Shown here one piece after another: positions 8,336 to 16,433 of a stretch of 64,000 nucleotides of DNA (the first letter of the stretch is position 1; every line of letters begins with the position of its first letter). The translations under genes were made by a program, and so were the position numbers. The notes beneath the pieces were generated by a model. The model did no database searches and was not told the DNA's origin. It saw only the letters and a program-made list of their open reading frames with translations. The stretch comes from an uncultured Collinsella sp. (GTDB taxonomy: Bacteria; Actinomycetota; Coriobacteriia; Coriobacteriales; Coriobacteriaceae). The stretch covers positions 1-64,000 of the forward strand of contig CATXXC010000002.1 in assembly GCA_958403385.1 (NCBI GenBank), in the 5' to 3' direction.

Positions 8336-9655
8336 CTATTCCTCCTCGAGCGTGACCTTGCCGCCCAGTAGGCGGTAGTGGTCGAAGAAATCGGGATAGG
8401 ATTTGTTGACGGCCTCGGCGCCGTGGATCACGACCTCGCCGGTGGCGCGGCTCGCGGCGATGGCGGCCATCATGGCGATGCGGTGGTCGTTGTGCGAATC
8501 GACCTCGCCGCCGGTGAAGGCATCGACACCCTTGATGATGAGGTCATCGCCGGCAATGCGCACCTGCGCGCCCAGCGCGGTGAGCTCGCGGGTGGTGGTG
8601 ACCAGGCGGTCGGATTCCTTGATACGCAGACGGGCGCAATCGCGGATAAAGGTGCGGCCCTGTGCCAGCGATGCCACGGCCGAGATGACGGGCACCAGGT
8701 CCGGAATGTCGTGGGCGCTCATCTCAAAGCCGGCGAGCTTGTCGGACTGCACGGTGGCGGCGTTGGTGGAGCGAACGATGCGGGCACCAAAGCGCGAAAG
8801 CGCGGCGAGCACGTTGCGGTCGCCCTGTGCGGAGCTCAGCGACACGCCCTCGACGGTGATGGGGTCGGTGCCGATGGCGCCGGCGCACAGCCAAAAGGCG
8901 GCGTTGGACCAGTCTCCCTCGACGGCTACGCTGCCGGGCGTGCGGTACGATCCGCTGTTTACGCGGAAGTTCGTGACCTCGGGCTGGCCGTCCTTGGCCG
9001 GAATACGTTCGACGTTGACCTCGACGCCGAAGGCCTTCATGGCCTGGATCGTCAGGTTGATGTAGGGGCGGCTCTCAATGAGGCCGGTCACTTGCACACA
9101 GGAGGGCTGGGCCAGTAGCGGGGCCGCCAGCAGCAGGCCGGAGATATACTGCGAGCTCACGTTGCCCGGAAGCACAAAGGTGCCCGGGCGCATGCGGCCG
9201 CTCGTCTTGAGCGGAAAACCGCCCAGACCCTGTAGGTCGCAGCCGGCGGCGATAATCTCGTCCGAGAGCGGGGACAGCGGGCGGGCGCCTAAGCGTCCCT
9301 GACCCACAAAAGTTGCTTCTGCGCCCAGCGCGCAGGCGACGGGCAACATAAAGCGCAGCGTGGAGCCACTCTCGCCGCAGTCGAGCGTGCCGCCGGCTAG
9401 GGCCTTGAGCAGGCCAAATTCAATGCTCTTCATGGTGGGGTGGACCTGGAAGCCGTCCTCGACGGTCTCGATGCGAGCACCCAGGGCCGTAAGGCAACGC
9501 ACCGTAGCCTCGATGTCGGCGCAGGTGGTGTTACAGGCGACGTGTGTCTCGCCGTTGGCAAGCGCAGCGCAGATGATGAGACGGTGCGCCATCGACTTGG
9601 ACGCGATGGCGGGAACGGTGCCCTTAAGCGGGGACGGGGTGATGCGGGCTAGCAT
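8336..9655 (-). CDS. aroA: 3-phosphoshikimate 1-carboxyvinyltransferase (EPSP synthase)
   Basis: This 439-residue enzyme joins shikimate-3-phosphate and PEP. Visible motifs are ASKSMAHR (N-terminal substrate site), CGESGSTLRFM (the PEP/glyphosate loop), KESDR and NDHRIAMM. SGSTLR replaces the GNAGTAMR of sensitive class I enzymes, so inhibitor response may differ. It overlaps aroB by 7 nt. Confidence 0.93.
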   Translation of the reverse strand: MLARITPSPLKGTVPAIASKSMAHRLIICAALANGETHVACNTTCADIEATVRCLTALGARIETVEDGFQVHPTMKSIEFGLLKALAGGTLDCGESGSTLRFMLPVACALGAEATFVGQGRLGARPLSPLSDEIIAAGCDLQGLGGFPLKTSGRMRPGTFVLPGNVSSQYISGLLLAAPLLAQPSCVQVTGLIESRPYINLTIQAMKAFGVEVNVERIPAKDGQPEVTNFRVNSGSYRTPGSVAVEGDWSNAAFWLCAGAIGTDPITVEGVSLSSAQGDRNVLAALSRFGARIVRSTNAATVQSDKLAGFEMSAHDIPDLVPVISAVASLAQGRTFIRDCARLRIKESDRLVTTTRELTALGAQVRIAGDDLIIKGVDAFTGGEVDSHNDHRIAMMAAIAASRATGEVVIHGAEAVNKSYPDFFDHYRLLGGKVTLEEE

Positions 9656-10755
9656 GCGGATGCGTCTCCCTTCTGGCCGAGGCCCTCGGCAATGAGTTCG
9701 TGGAAAGTGGAAAGCGGCGTGCGGTCGATGCTGCAGCGGCCAATGCCGTGCGGAATCACCAGGTCGATGGTGTCGCCCGCGCGCTTCTTGTCGTGGAGCG
9801 CCTCGGCAAAGACGGCATCGGCATCTAGGTCGCAGCGGGTCTTGAGGCCATGGCGGGCGCAGAGCTCCTCAATACGACCGGGCAGTGCAGCATCGCAAAT
9901 GCCGTGCAGGGCCGCGGCGCGCGTGATGATGCCCATGCCGATCGACACGCAGTTGCCGTGTCCGAGCTCAAAGTGCTCGCAGGCCTCGACGGCGTGTCCG
10001 GCGCTGTGTCCAAAGTTGAGCAGCTTGCGCTGGTTGGTTTCGTGCTCGTCGGCGACGACCACGGCGCGCTTGATGTCGATGTTGCGGGCGATGATGAGTG
10101 CTACGCGGGCCACATCGCGGTTGAGCAGCTCCAGCGTGAGCGGGGTCTTTTCCAGCTCGGCGAAAAGCTCCGGGTCGGCGATCACGGCGTGCTTGACGAC
10201 CTCGCCGCAGCCGTCGGCGAACTGCTCGGGCGTGAGGGTGGCCAGGCACCCCACGTCGGCGATAACCACATTCGGCTGCCAAAAGACGCCGGCCAGGTTC
10301 TTGCCGGCAGCCAGGTCGATGGCGGTCTTGCCGCCCACCGACGAATCCACCATGGCGAGCAGGCTCGTCGGGATCTGCACAAACTTGCAGCCGCGCATGT
10401 AGGTGGCGGCCACAAAGCCCGCCACGTCGCCCACGACGCCGCCACCGAGTGCCACGATCACGTCGGAGCGCGAAAGCTCGTGCTCGGCCACAAACTCCAA
10501 AATGGCAACATAGGTTTCGGCGCGCTTATGGGCCTCACCGGCCTCGAAGGTGCAGATGCTCACCTCGTAGCCAGACGCCTCCAGACTTTGCTTAACGGGC
10601 ATCTGGTAGAGCGGGCCCACGTTGGTGTCCGTCACGATGACGGCCTTGGTGCCGCCTGCAGTGGCGCGCACGAGCGGTCCCGCCTGCTCCAGCAAAAACG
10701 TGCCTACATGCACCTGGTAGGGGCGTGCGGTGTCGATATCGATGGTAATCGCCAT
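9649..10755 (-). CDS. aroB: 3-dehydroquinate synthase
   Basis: The 368-residue NAD- and Zn-dependent enzyme cyclises DAHP. It has GGGVVGDVAGFVAATYMRG (nucleotide site), PTSLLAMVDSSVGGKTAID, KHAVI, and Zn ligands in NFGHSAGHAVE plus ELGHG. AAAGGA precedes its ATG. It follows tyrA by a 36-nt gap. Confidence 0.95.
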   Translation of the reverse strand: MAITIDIDTARPYQVHVGTFLLEQAGPLVRATAGGTKAVIVTDTNVGPLYQMPVKQSLEASGYEVSICTFEAGEAHKRAETYVAILEFVAEHELSRSDVIVALGGGVVGDVAGFVAATYMRGCKFVQIPTSLLAMVDSSVGGKTAIDLAAGKNLAGVFWQPNVVIADVGCLATLTPEQFADGCGEVVKHAVIADPELFAELEKTPLTLELLNRDVARVALIIARNIDIKRAVVVADEHETNQRKLLNFGHSAGHAVEACEHFELGHGNCVSIGMGIITRAAALHGICDAALPGRIEELCARHGLKTRCDLDADAVFAEALHDKKRAGDTIDLVIPHGIGRCSIDRTPLSTFHELIAEGLGQKGDASAC

Positions 10756-10791
10756 AAGCTTCGGTCCTTTCGACCTGGCGTGATAGGTGGT

Positions 10792-11706
10792 CTAGTGGGA
10801 GGCCTCGTCGTCGAGTGCGCGCTTAATGCGGTCGCCCTCGGCAAGGAGATTCTCCAGATAGCGCTGGTCGCGGTCCTTAAGGGCGCGGCTGTAGGCGCCG
10901 AGCGAGTCGATTAGATGGTCGATCTCGAAGGCGAGCGCGTCGGCGTCGTCGATCATGAGCTCGGACCACATTTGCGGGTTGAGGTGCGCCACGCGGGTGA
11001 GATCGCGGTAGCTACCGGCCGAAAAGCCGTGGTGGACCTGGGCGGTCGGGCTCTTTACGTAGGCGTTTGACACCACGTGCGCTAGCTGGCTCGTGAAAGC
11101 GATGACGCGGTCGTGCTCGGCGGCGCTGGTCACGCTGAACTTGCCAAAGCCCAAGGGGCGCACCATCTCGCGCACCTGGCCCAAAAGCTCCAGCTTGAGC
11201 GCATCGTCCACCGCGGGCGGCACGAGCACCAGGGGGGCGCCCTGGAACAGGTCGGCGCGGGAGTGCGCATAGCCCGAGTACTGCGTGCCCGCCATGGGGT
11301 GCGCACCCACAAAGTAAAAGCCGTGCTCGCGGGCAAGCTCAAAGGCGCGCTCGCACACGATGCCCTTGACACCCACCGTGTCGATCACCACGGGACCCAT
11401 GATGGCGTCGGTGTCGGTGGCGTCGGCGAGCGCCTGGGCGTGCGCCTCGAGCCACTCGATGCATGCCTCGGGATAGCAGGCAAGGACGATGATGTCGCAT
11501 TCGCCGAGTGTCTTGTCGTTGAGCTCTCCGGCGACAGTGCCCATGCTGGCGGCCGTCATGACATCGTCATCGGGGTCCCAGGCCAGCACGCGAACGCCCG
11601 TCTGTGCATAGCCGCGGGCAAAGCTACCGCCGATGAGGCCCAGGCCGACGATACCGGCGCACTTGGGGCCGCCCTGGTTAACACGCGCGTTTCTCACCGT
11701 ACCCAT
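10792..11706 (-). CDS. tyrA: Prephenate dehydrogenase
   Basis: This 304-residue protein has an NAD-binding Rossmann motif GIVGLGLIGGSFARG, the catalytic-region VGAHPMAGTQYSGY, and a helical C-terminal domain with SQLAHVVS. It oxidatively decarboxylates prephenate to 4-hydroxyphenylpyruvate for tyrosine. No ACT domain is fused, so direct Tyr feedback through ACT is not evident. GGAGTAG overlapping the aroF stop serves as RBS. Confidence 0.93.
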   Translation of the reverse strand: MGTVRNARVNQGGPKCAGIVGLGLIGGSFARGYAQTGVRVLAWDPDDDVMTAASMGTVAGELNDKTLGECDIIVLACYPEACIEWLEAHAQALADATDTDAIMGPVVIDTVGVKGIVCERAFELAREHGFYFVGAHPMAGTQYSGYAHSRADLFQGAPLVLVPPAVDDALKLELLGQVREMVRPLGFGKFSVTSAAEHDRVIAFTSQLAHVVSNAYVKSPTAQVHHGFSAGSYRDLTRVAHLNPQMWSELMIDDADALAFEIDHLIDSLGAYSRALKDRDQRYLENLLAEGDRIKRALDDEASH

Positions 11707-11709
11707 GAG

Positions 11710-12732
11710 CTACTCCATGGTCTCTTGGCAGACGACCTCGCGGATGGCTCGGATGCGGCGCATGGTGTCGTCGAACTGATCGGGGGTGAGGGCCTGGGCG
11801 CCGTCGGACCAGGCTCGGCTCGGCTCGTCGTGGACCTCGATCTCCAGGCCGTTGGCACCGCAGGCGGTCGCGGCGAGCGCCATGGGCTCAACGTAGCGGG
11901 TGTAGCCGGTGGCGTGGCTGGGGTCGGCGACGACGGGCAGGTGCGACAGGTGGTGCAGCACCGGCACGGCGTTGAGGTCGAAGGTATTGCGGGTGCGGGT
12001 CTCGAAGGTGCGGATGCCGCGCTCACACAGGATAACGTTGTCGTTGCCCTCGCTCATGATGTACTCGGCTGCCATAAGCAGCTCGTCGATCGTGCCGGAC
12101 ATGCCGCGCTTGAGCAGAATCGGGGTCTGGGTCTTGCCGACCTCCTTGAGCAGGGGGAAGTTCTGGGCGTTGCGGGCGCCGATCTGCATGACGTCGATCT
12201 TCTTGTCCAGGAAGACCTGCACGTCGCGCGGGTCCATGATCTCGGTGACGATCGGCATGTCGAGCTCGGCAGACGCCTCGCACAGCAGATCGAGGCCGGC
12301 GGGACCCATGCCCTGGTAGGCGTAGGGGGAGGTGCGGGGCTTGTAGGCACCGCCGCGTAGCATCGTGGCGCCGGCGGCCTTCACGCGGCGTGCGATGCGG
12401 ATGAGGTTCTCGCCCTCGACGGAGCAGGGACCGGCGATGACCTGGAACTGGTCGCCGCCGATCTTGACGCCGTGGCCGCAGTCGATGACGGAGTCCTCGG
12501 GGTGGAACTTGCGGTTGGCGCGCTTGAACGGCTCGGAGACGCGCTGCACGCGCTCGACGACATCCATGGACTCGAGCAGGAACGGGTCGATCTTGGTCGT
12601 ATCGCCCACCAGGCCGATAATCGTCTCGTTCTCGCCGCGCGAGACATCGGTCTTCAGGCCCTTTTTCTCAATCCAGCTGACGATATGGCCGACGGCCTCG
12701 TCGCTGGCGCTCTGCTTTAAAATTGCAATCAT
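11710..12732 (-). CDS. aroF: DAHP synthase, type I-beta with N-terminal regulatory domain
   Basis: The 340-residue first enzyme of the shikimate pathway condenses PEP and erythrose-4-phosphate. ATG 12732 is preferred because it gives the family N-terminus MIAILKQSAS and has GAGAGG upstream. Residues 1-70 match the ferredoxin-like regulatory domain of Thermotoga-type enzymes, which bind Tyr/Phe. The barrel shows AGPCSVEG, LRGGAYKPRTSPYAYQG, GARNAQNF, LLKRGM and DPSHATG. It is the promoter-proximal gene of the operon. Confidence 0.93.
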   Translation of the reverse strand: MIAILKQSASDEAVGHIVSWIEKKGLKTDVSRGENETIIGLVGDTTKIDPFLLESMDVVERVQRVSEPFKRANRKFHPEDSVIDCGHGVKIGGDQFQVIAGPCSVEGENLIRIARRVKAAGATMLRGGAYKPRTSPYAYQGMGPAGLDLLCEASAELDMPIVTEIMDPRDVQVFLDKKIDVMQIGARNAQNFPLLKEVGKTQTPILLKRGMSGTIDELLMAAEYIMSEGNDNVILCERGIRTFETRTRNTFDLNAVPVLHHLSHLPVVADPSHATGYTRYVEPMALAATACGANGLEIEVHDEPSRAWSDGAQALTPDQFDDTMRRIRAIREVVCQETME

Positions 12733-12765
12733 GGTGTGCCTCTCACCTCGATGGATAACTTTTGC

Positions 12766-12790
12766 AAAAACGGCCCGCATCGCGAGCCGT
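12766..12790 (-). terminator. Candidate attenuator in the aroF leader
   Basis: On the minus strand a 9-bp stem (one G:T pair), GAT loop and five Ts lie 34 nt upstream of the aroF ATG and downstream of a TATAAA (12816-12811). A terminator in that place would stop transcripts before aroF unless melted. No well-placed aromatic-rich leader peptide with an RBS is visible. The -35 is weak. Confidence 0.6.
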
Positions 12791-12895
12791 GTATATATGG
12801 TGCATGAGAGTTTATACTATCTGACTCGCTTTTGCCTTCTAAAGTGGGCCGTTGCGCCGCGTCTTCCTCGGAATTGCAAAGCTTTTTCTTTTATT

Positions 12896-12925
12896 TTGAT
12901 AGCCCGTGGTGCACTTGGGTATAAT
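12896..12925 (+). promoter_or_regulatory. Promoter of tRNA-Arg(CCG)
   Basis: TTGATA (12896-12901), an 18-bp spacer and TATAAT (12920-12925) lie 11 nt before the tRNA. Confidence 0.8.
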
Positions 12926-12936
12926 GTCAAACGTTG

Positions 12937-13013
12937 GCCCTATTAGCTCAGGGGATTAGAGCGTCTGCCTCCGGAGCAGAAGGCCGTTGGTTCGAATCCA
13001 ACATGGGGCACCA
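12937..13013 (+). tRNA. tRNA-Arg (anticodon CCG), prophage integration site
   Basis: The cloverleaf has acceptor GCCCTAT/ATGGGGC, D-arm GCTC/GAGC, loop CTCCGGA (anticodon CCG), T-arm GTTGG/CCAAC and encoded CCA. The prophage begins inside its 3' end, but integration restores an intact tRNA. Its own terminator is now at 49423-49456. Confidence 0.96.
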
Positions 13014-14408
13014 TTCCAATTTTGCTCGAACCCGCTGGATGTCCAATCTGGCGGGTTCGCCCTTTTTGTCGTAGTTCAGCGTGACCAGTATCTCGTCCTC
13101 CGAGACGACAGCCTGCCACACGAACGCCTTCAGCAGCGTCGCGTCGTCGAGCGCCGTCCCGCACTGCAGGAAGTCGGCGAAGCGCTCCGGGTCTATCCGC
13201 TCGTCCGTGATGGCCTCGAGGTCGTACCTCGCGCGCGCCTGCTGCTCCTCGAGCTCGGCTATGCGCTCGTTCACGCCCGGCGCTATCACGCCCTGCTCGA
13301 TGGCGTTGAGGATGTTCCTCAGGCCCCTCTCCGCGGCCCTGAGCGAGTCCTCCGCCTGCCTGCGGCGCGCCCTCACCTCGGCAGTGTCCGCGCGCTCCGC
13401 TACCATGTTGGCTATCTGCAGCGCCTCGCCGCGGTCGCCCAGCAGCTCCCTCAGCGCCGAGGCTATGGAGCCCTCGAGCTCCTCGCGCCTGATGTTGCGG
13501 ACGCACGACCCCGGGCAGCTGTAGTACTCGTACTTCACGTTGTTGCGGCCCCTGCCGCTCACGCCCTGCAGGTTCCTGCCGCATTCCGCGCACAGCGCCG
13601 CCCCCGCGAGGGCGAAGTCGCCCCAGTTCTCGCTCGAGCGCTGCTTGCGGCACTTGATTCCCTGGACCTCCATGAACGTCACCTCGTCCACGATCTGCGG
13701 CATCCCGCCCTCGCGGACGATGCCTCCCCACTCGTACCTGCCCGTGTACCTTCGGTCGCGCAGCATCTGCTGCACCATCGCCTGGCCGCACGGGTTGCCC
13801 TTGCGCGTCCTGAGGCCGCGCCGCGCGAACTCGCGCGCTATCGCGTTCATGGACATGCGCTCGAGCCTCAGCGCGAAGGCCTCGCGCACCCACGCCGCCT
13901 GCGCCTCGTCGACCTCGTACTCGTCGTCCCCGTTCCTGCGGTATCCGAAGATGCGCACGCCGTTGGTCTTGCACTTGAGGGCGTTGCCCTCCATTCCGCG
14001 CTTGGTCCTGATGGCGGTCTTCCTCGACTCGCAGGCGGCGAGCCCCTCGAGCAGCTTCTCGTAGATGATGCCCTCAGGGCTGTCGGGTATCTGCTCGAGC
14101 GCCGAGACCAGCTTGACCCCGTGCGTGGCGAGCTCGCGCTTGTATATCGGCGCGTCGTACTCGCCGCGGCTGAAGCGGTCCATCATGTAGACGAGGACGA
14201 TCTCGCTCTCGCCGGCGTTGGCTATCATCCGCTGGAACTCGGGGCGGTCGTCGGTGCGCCCCGACACGGCGCGGTCGCAGTACTCCGCCGCGACCTCGTA
14301 GCCCTCGCGCGCGCACCACTCGCGGCAGACGCGCAGCTGGTCCTCGATGGATGCCTCGCGCTGCCTGTTGCACGAGAATCTCGCGTATATCACTGCCCTC
14401 TTTGGCAT
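12948..14408 (-). CDS. int: Large serine recombinase (phage integrase)
   Basis: The 486-residue protein has an N-terminal resolvase domain with YARFSCNRQ (catalytic Ser12), a recombinase domain at about 160-270 (TKRGMEGNALKCK, GRYEWGG), a zinc ribbon CAECGRNLQG with SCPGSC, and a coiled coil near 340-400. It catalyses attP x attB integration and, with a directionality factor, excision. No such factor is identified here. The last 18 codons lie in the tRNA side of attL, antisense to the tRNA, so the C-terminus is host-derived in the lysogen. The phage-form tail is at 49328-49402. Confidence 0.93.
   Translation of the reverse strand: MPKRAVIYARFSCNRQREASIEDQLRVCREWCAREGYEVAAEYCDRAVSGRTDDRPEFQRMIANAGESEIVLVYMMDRFSRGEYDAPIYKRELATHGVKLVSALEQIPDSPEGIIYEKLLEGLAACESRKTAIRTKRGMEGNALKCKTNGVRIFGYRRNGDDEYEVDEAQAAWVREAFALRLERMSMNAIAREFARRGLRTRKGNPCGQAMVQQMLRDRRYTGRYEWGGIVREGGMPQIVDEVTFMEVQGIKCRKQRSSENWGDFALAGAALCAECGRNLQGVSGRGRNNVKYEYYSCPGSCVRNIRREELEGSIASALRELLGDRGEALQIANMVAERADTAEVRARRRQAEDSLRAAERGLRNILNAIEQGVIAPGVNERIAELEEQQARARYDLEAITDERIDPERFADFLQCGTALDDATLLKAFVWQAVVSEDEILVTLNYDKKGEPARLDIQRVRAKLEWCPMLDSNQRPSAPEADALIP
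13005..13014. other. attL core
   Basis: GGGGCACCAT is shared with 49403-49412. Bases on either side differ between the two sites, so the identity is exactly 10 bp. Confidence 0.8.
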
Positions 14409-14513
14409 AATAGATATGTCACCCTTCCTTCAAGTTGAGTTTGCATGGGTGCACTGGTTGGATGCCCCGTCGGCTAAAGCGGTACCAGCGCTGCCGACGG
14501 GGCTCTTTAGTGT

Positions 14514-14942
14514 TTACTCGCGGTATGACTCTGCTCTATCGAGTAGGTCGTCCACGGATATTCCCATGGCTTGAGTAACCTTTCTCACGACACTAACCTT
14601 CGGGTCTCTTATCTTTCCGCTGAAAAGCTGTGAGACGTGGGCGTCTGATAGGCCCGATTTTCGGCAAACGTCGACCTGTCGCATGCCGAGCTCGGTAATG
14701 TATTCATTCAGTGCGCGCGCCAGCTGCATGTCGTGAGCTTCCCACGCGCCAGTTCCTAGCAGCTCGTCCGCTGAGCATCCATAGAACCTTGCGAGCTTGG
14801 CAATCTTGTCGCCACTTGTCGTGCGCGTGCCACTCTCCATCATTGAATAGCTGGATACGGAAACGCCCAGTATCGATGCGACTTCCGACTGCTTAGCTCC
14901 GTACTTCAGTCTGGCTTCTCTCAGCCTTAACCTTGCGGCCAT
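14514..14942 (-). CDS. Double-HTH XRE regulator (probable lysogeny repressor)
   Basis: The 142-residue protein holds two XRE-type helix-turn-helix domains. One is at about 5-62 (KQSEVASILGVSVSSYSMMES); the other at about 78-138 (MRQVDVCRKSGLSDAHVSQLF). ATG 14942 is chosen, since GTG 14954 overlaps its own possible RBS and the neighbour's stop. It is the last of four minus-strand regulators. No LexA-like autocleavage domain is present, so any induction would not be the classical RecA route. Confidence 0.8.
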   Translation of the reverse strand: MAARLRLREARLKYGAKQSEVASILGVSVSSYSMMESGTRTTSGDKIAKLARFYGCSADELLGTGAWEAHDMQLARALNEYITELGMRQVDVCRKSGLSDAHVSQLFSGKIRDPKVSVVRKVTQAMGISVDDLLDRAESYRE

Positions 14943-14950
14943 CGTGGCTA

Positions 14951-15160
14951 TCACTCTCCAAGCGTTTTCCTTGCCATTTCATCGAGAGATACGCCCAATG
15001 CGTCAGCTATGGCCTTTGCTTTCCCCAACGTTGGTTCCTTGGCCCTTCCGCTGAGGAGCGCAGAGACCGTCGAGCGCGGTGAGCCGATTTTGGCAGCTAG
15101 CTCAGCCTGTGACATCCCTGCCTTATCTAAGTAATGGGCAAGTACGTAGCGGTATTCCAT
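14951..15160 (-). CDS. Small XRE-family regulator
   Basis: The 69 residues are almost entirely one HTH (MSQAELAAKIGSPRSTVSALLSG). Its stop overlaps the alternative GTG start of the next regulator, so the two are co-transcribed. Role inferred: DNA-binding regulator in the lysogeny switch. Confidence 0.8.
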   Translation of the reverse strand: MEYRYVLAHYLDKAGMSQAELAAKIGSPRSTVSALLSGRAKEPTLGKAKAIADALGVSLDEMARKTLGE

Positions 15161-15234
15161 GTCGTGGCTATCCCTATTCCTTCAGCAGGTTTCTCTCAAG
15201 TGAGCTTCCTAACTTCCTTCAATCTGGCCTGTAT

Positions 15235-15567
15235 TTAACGCACCCCGCTCTCTTTTTCTAACGGAAAAGTCTCGGCGAGGCTTTTTGCAGTGGCCATTAA
15301 AGCCTTTTGGCCGTCTTTACTCATTGAGTTAAATAGATTCAAAAGCTCGCGATCAGGTCCGCCAATTTGTTCACCGTCACCTTCTTCAAGGTCGAACAGC
15401 TCTCCGATGGTGCATTTGAAATAACGGGCAAATTCAGCCGCCGTGTCCATGTCGGGGCTAGTGTTTCCAAGCTCATAGTTTTGATAGGTCCGGTATTTGA
15501 GGCCGAACACGTTCGCGGCCTCTTTTTGCGTCAACCCAGAACGCTGCCGAAGGTCTTTAAGACTCAT
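15235..15567 (-). CDS. XRE-family regulator with C-terminal helical domain
   Basis: The 110-residue protein has an N-terminal HTH (LTQKEAANVFGLKYRTYQNYE) and a C-terminal helical region at 70-105 resembling that of the next regulator (LLNLFNSMSKDGQKALMATA). The two look like paralogues. AGGAATAG precedes its ATG. Confidence 0.8.
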   Translation of the reverse strand: MSLKDLRQRSGLTQKEAANVFGLKYRTYQNYELGNTSPDMDTAAEFARYFKCTIGELFDLEEGDGEQIGGPDRELLNLFNSMSKDGQKALMATAKSLAETFPLEKESGVR

Positions 15568-15575
15568 AGCTATTC

Positions 15576-15914
15576 CTAAACGTAAACGCCAGTCTGAGCA
15601 TCATTAGATATATGCAAAGAAAGCGATCTTGCAACATCGAGCAATACCGCTCGACCTTCTGCGCTTAATTCATCAAAGAGCTGATCAAGTTCACGGCGCT
15701 GCATATCAAATTCTCTTGCGCATACGTCGGTCATCAATATGTAATCAACGTTTGAGTTGAACAAACGGGCCGCTTCGATAAGCTGCTCGCCATTCATGAT
15801 GACTCGCCCCTGTTCCCAGTTTCTATATGTGCCGAGGGAAACGCCGAAGGCCTCGGCGGCATCCTGCTGCTTATAGCCGGCTGCCTTACGAACCTCCTTC
15901 AACCGCGTATGCAT
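15576..15914 (-). CDS. XRE-family regulator, promoter-proximal
   Basis: The 112-residue protein has an HTH at 1-60 (YKQQDAAEAFGVSLGTYRNWE) and a C-terminal helix pair (LDQLFDELSAEGRAVLLDVA) shared with its neighbour. It is first in the minus-strand regulator operon, with AAGGAGG upstream. By position it is a good candidate for the main repressor, although four regulators make assignment uncertain. Confidence 0.8.
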   Translation of the reverse strand: MHTRLKEVRKAAGYKQQDAAEAFGVSLGTYRNWEQGRVIMNGEQLIEAARLFNSNVDYILMTDVCAREFDMQRRELDQLFDELSAEGRAVLLDVARSLSLHISNDAQTGVYV

Positions 15915-15966
15915 ATCTCACGCCCTCCTTAGAATCTGTAAACGCTTACTTCTTATAGTTCGCATA

Positions 15967-16077
15967 GTACCAATATAAAGCGCAATTGTACAGATTTCTT
16001 CTTGACATGTACTAGTACTGTGCGTACTATAAAGCTCGTAAGTACTAACCAGATGCATAGTTGATAGGAGGAAGTAC
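15967..16077. promoter_or_regulatory. Lysogeny switch promoter/operator region with repeated GTAC motifs
   Basis: On the plus strand TTGACA (16002-16007), a 17-bp spacer and TACTAT (16025-16030) form a strong promoter for the rightward genes. GTAC occurs at 15967, 15988, 16009, 16015, 16024, 16042 and 16074. The first three are 21 bp apart, and GTACTAGTAC (16009-16018) is a perfect palindrome inside the promoter spacer. These are likely operator half-sites. A weaker minus-strand promoter (TTTATA, 16-bp spacer, TATAAG) probably drives the regulator operon. Confidence 0.7.
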
Positions 16078-16079
16078 CA

Positions 16080-16301
16080 ATGAGGAACCTAGCATCTGAG
16101 CGTACGCGTCTCGGACTGAAGCAAGCGGAGGCGGCTTCAAAGCTCGCCGTATCTCCTAAAACGCTTGCGAAATACGAGAACGACCCAAGAAGCATGCCAG
16201 GAGACTTTATCTACCGTGCATGCCGATTCTATGGCTGTAACGCCAGCTACCTGCTCGACATGTGCGATGAGCGAGCCGTAAACGCTATGGCTGCGGTCTA
16301 A
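16080..16301 (+). CDS. Cro-like XRE regulator
   Basis: The 73-residue single-HTH protein (LKQAEAASKLAVSPKTLAKYE) is the first gene of the rightward transcript, with AGGAGG upstream. Its position opposite the repressor operon suggests a Cro-type role. It shares an RACRFYGCNASYLLD-like segment with the double-HTH protein, suggesting common origin. Confidence 0.8.
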   Translation: MRNLASERTRLGLKQAEAASKLAVSPKTLAKYENDPRSMPGDFIYRACRFYGCNASYLLDMCDERAVNAMAAV

Positions 16302-16433
16302 ATGGCCAGCGAGGCCAAGCAGCAGGAGAACAAGCCCAAGAACCCGCGCGAGATAGCGCTCGACGCCATGTGCTCGACGCTTCGGGCGGCATACCGGGAA
16401 TGGGAGAGGAAGGAGGGGAGCAAGAGACAGTGA
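16302..16433 (+). CDS. Small charged phage protein
   Basis: A 43-residue ORF starts directly after the previous stop and ends overlapping the next GTG start. It is rich in Lys/Glu and has no recognisable domain. Tight coupling to both neighbours is the only support. Confidence 0.5.
   Translation: MASEAKQQENKPKNPREIALDAMCSTLRAAYREWERKEGSKRQ

Noticed and set aside
12743..12805. Aromatic leader peptide ahead of aroF
   Set aside because: No RBS and it overlaps the hairpin it should control; kept only as a possibility in the attenuator finding.
12987..14438. Long plus-strand ORF (483 codons) opposite the integrase
   Set aside because: A GC-rich antisense shadow: low-complexity Arg/Leu/Ala sequence, no domain, no RBS.
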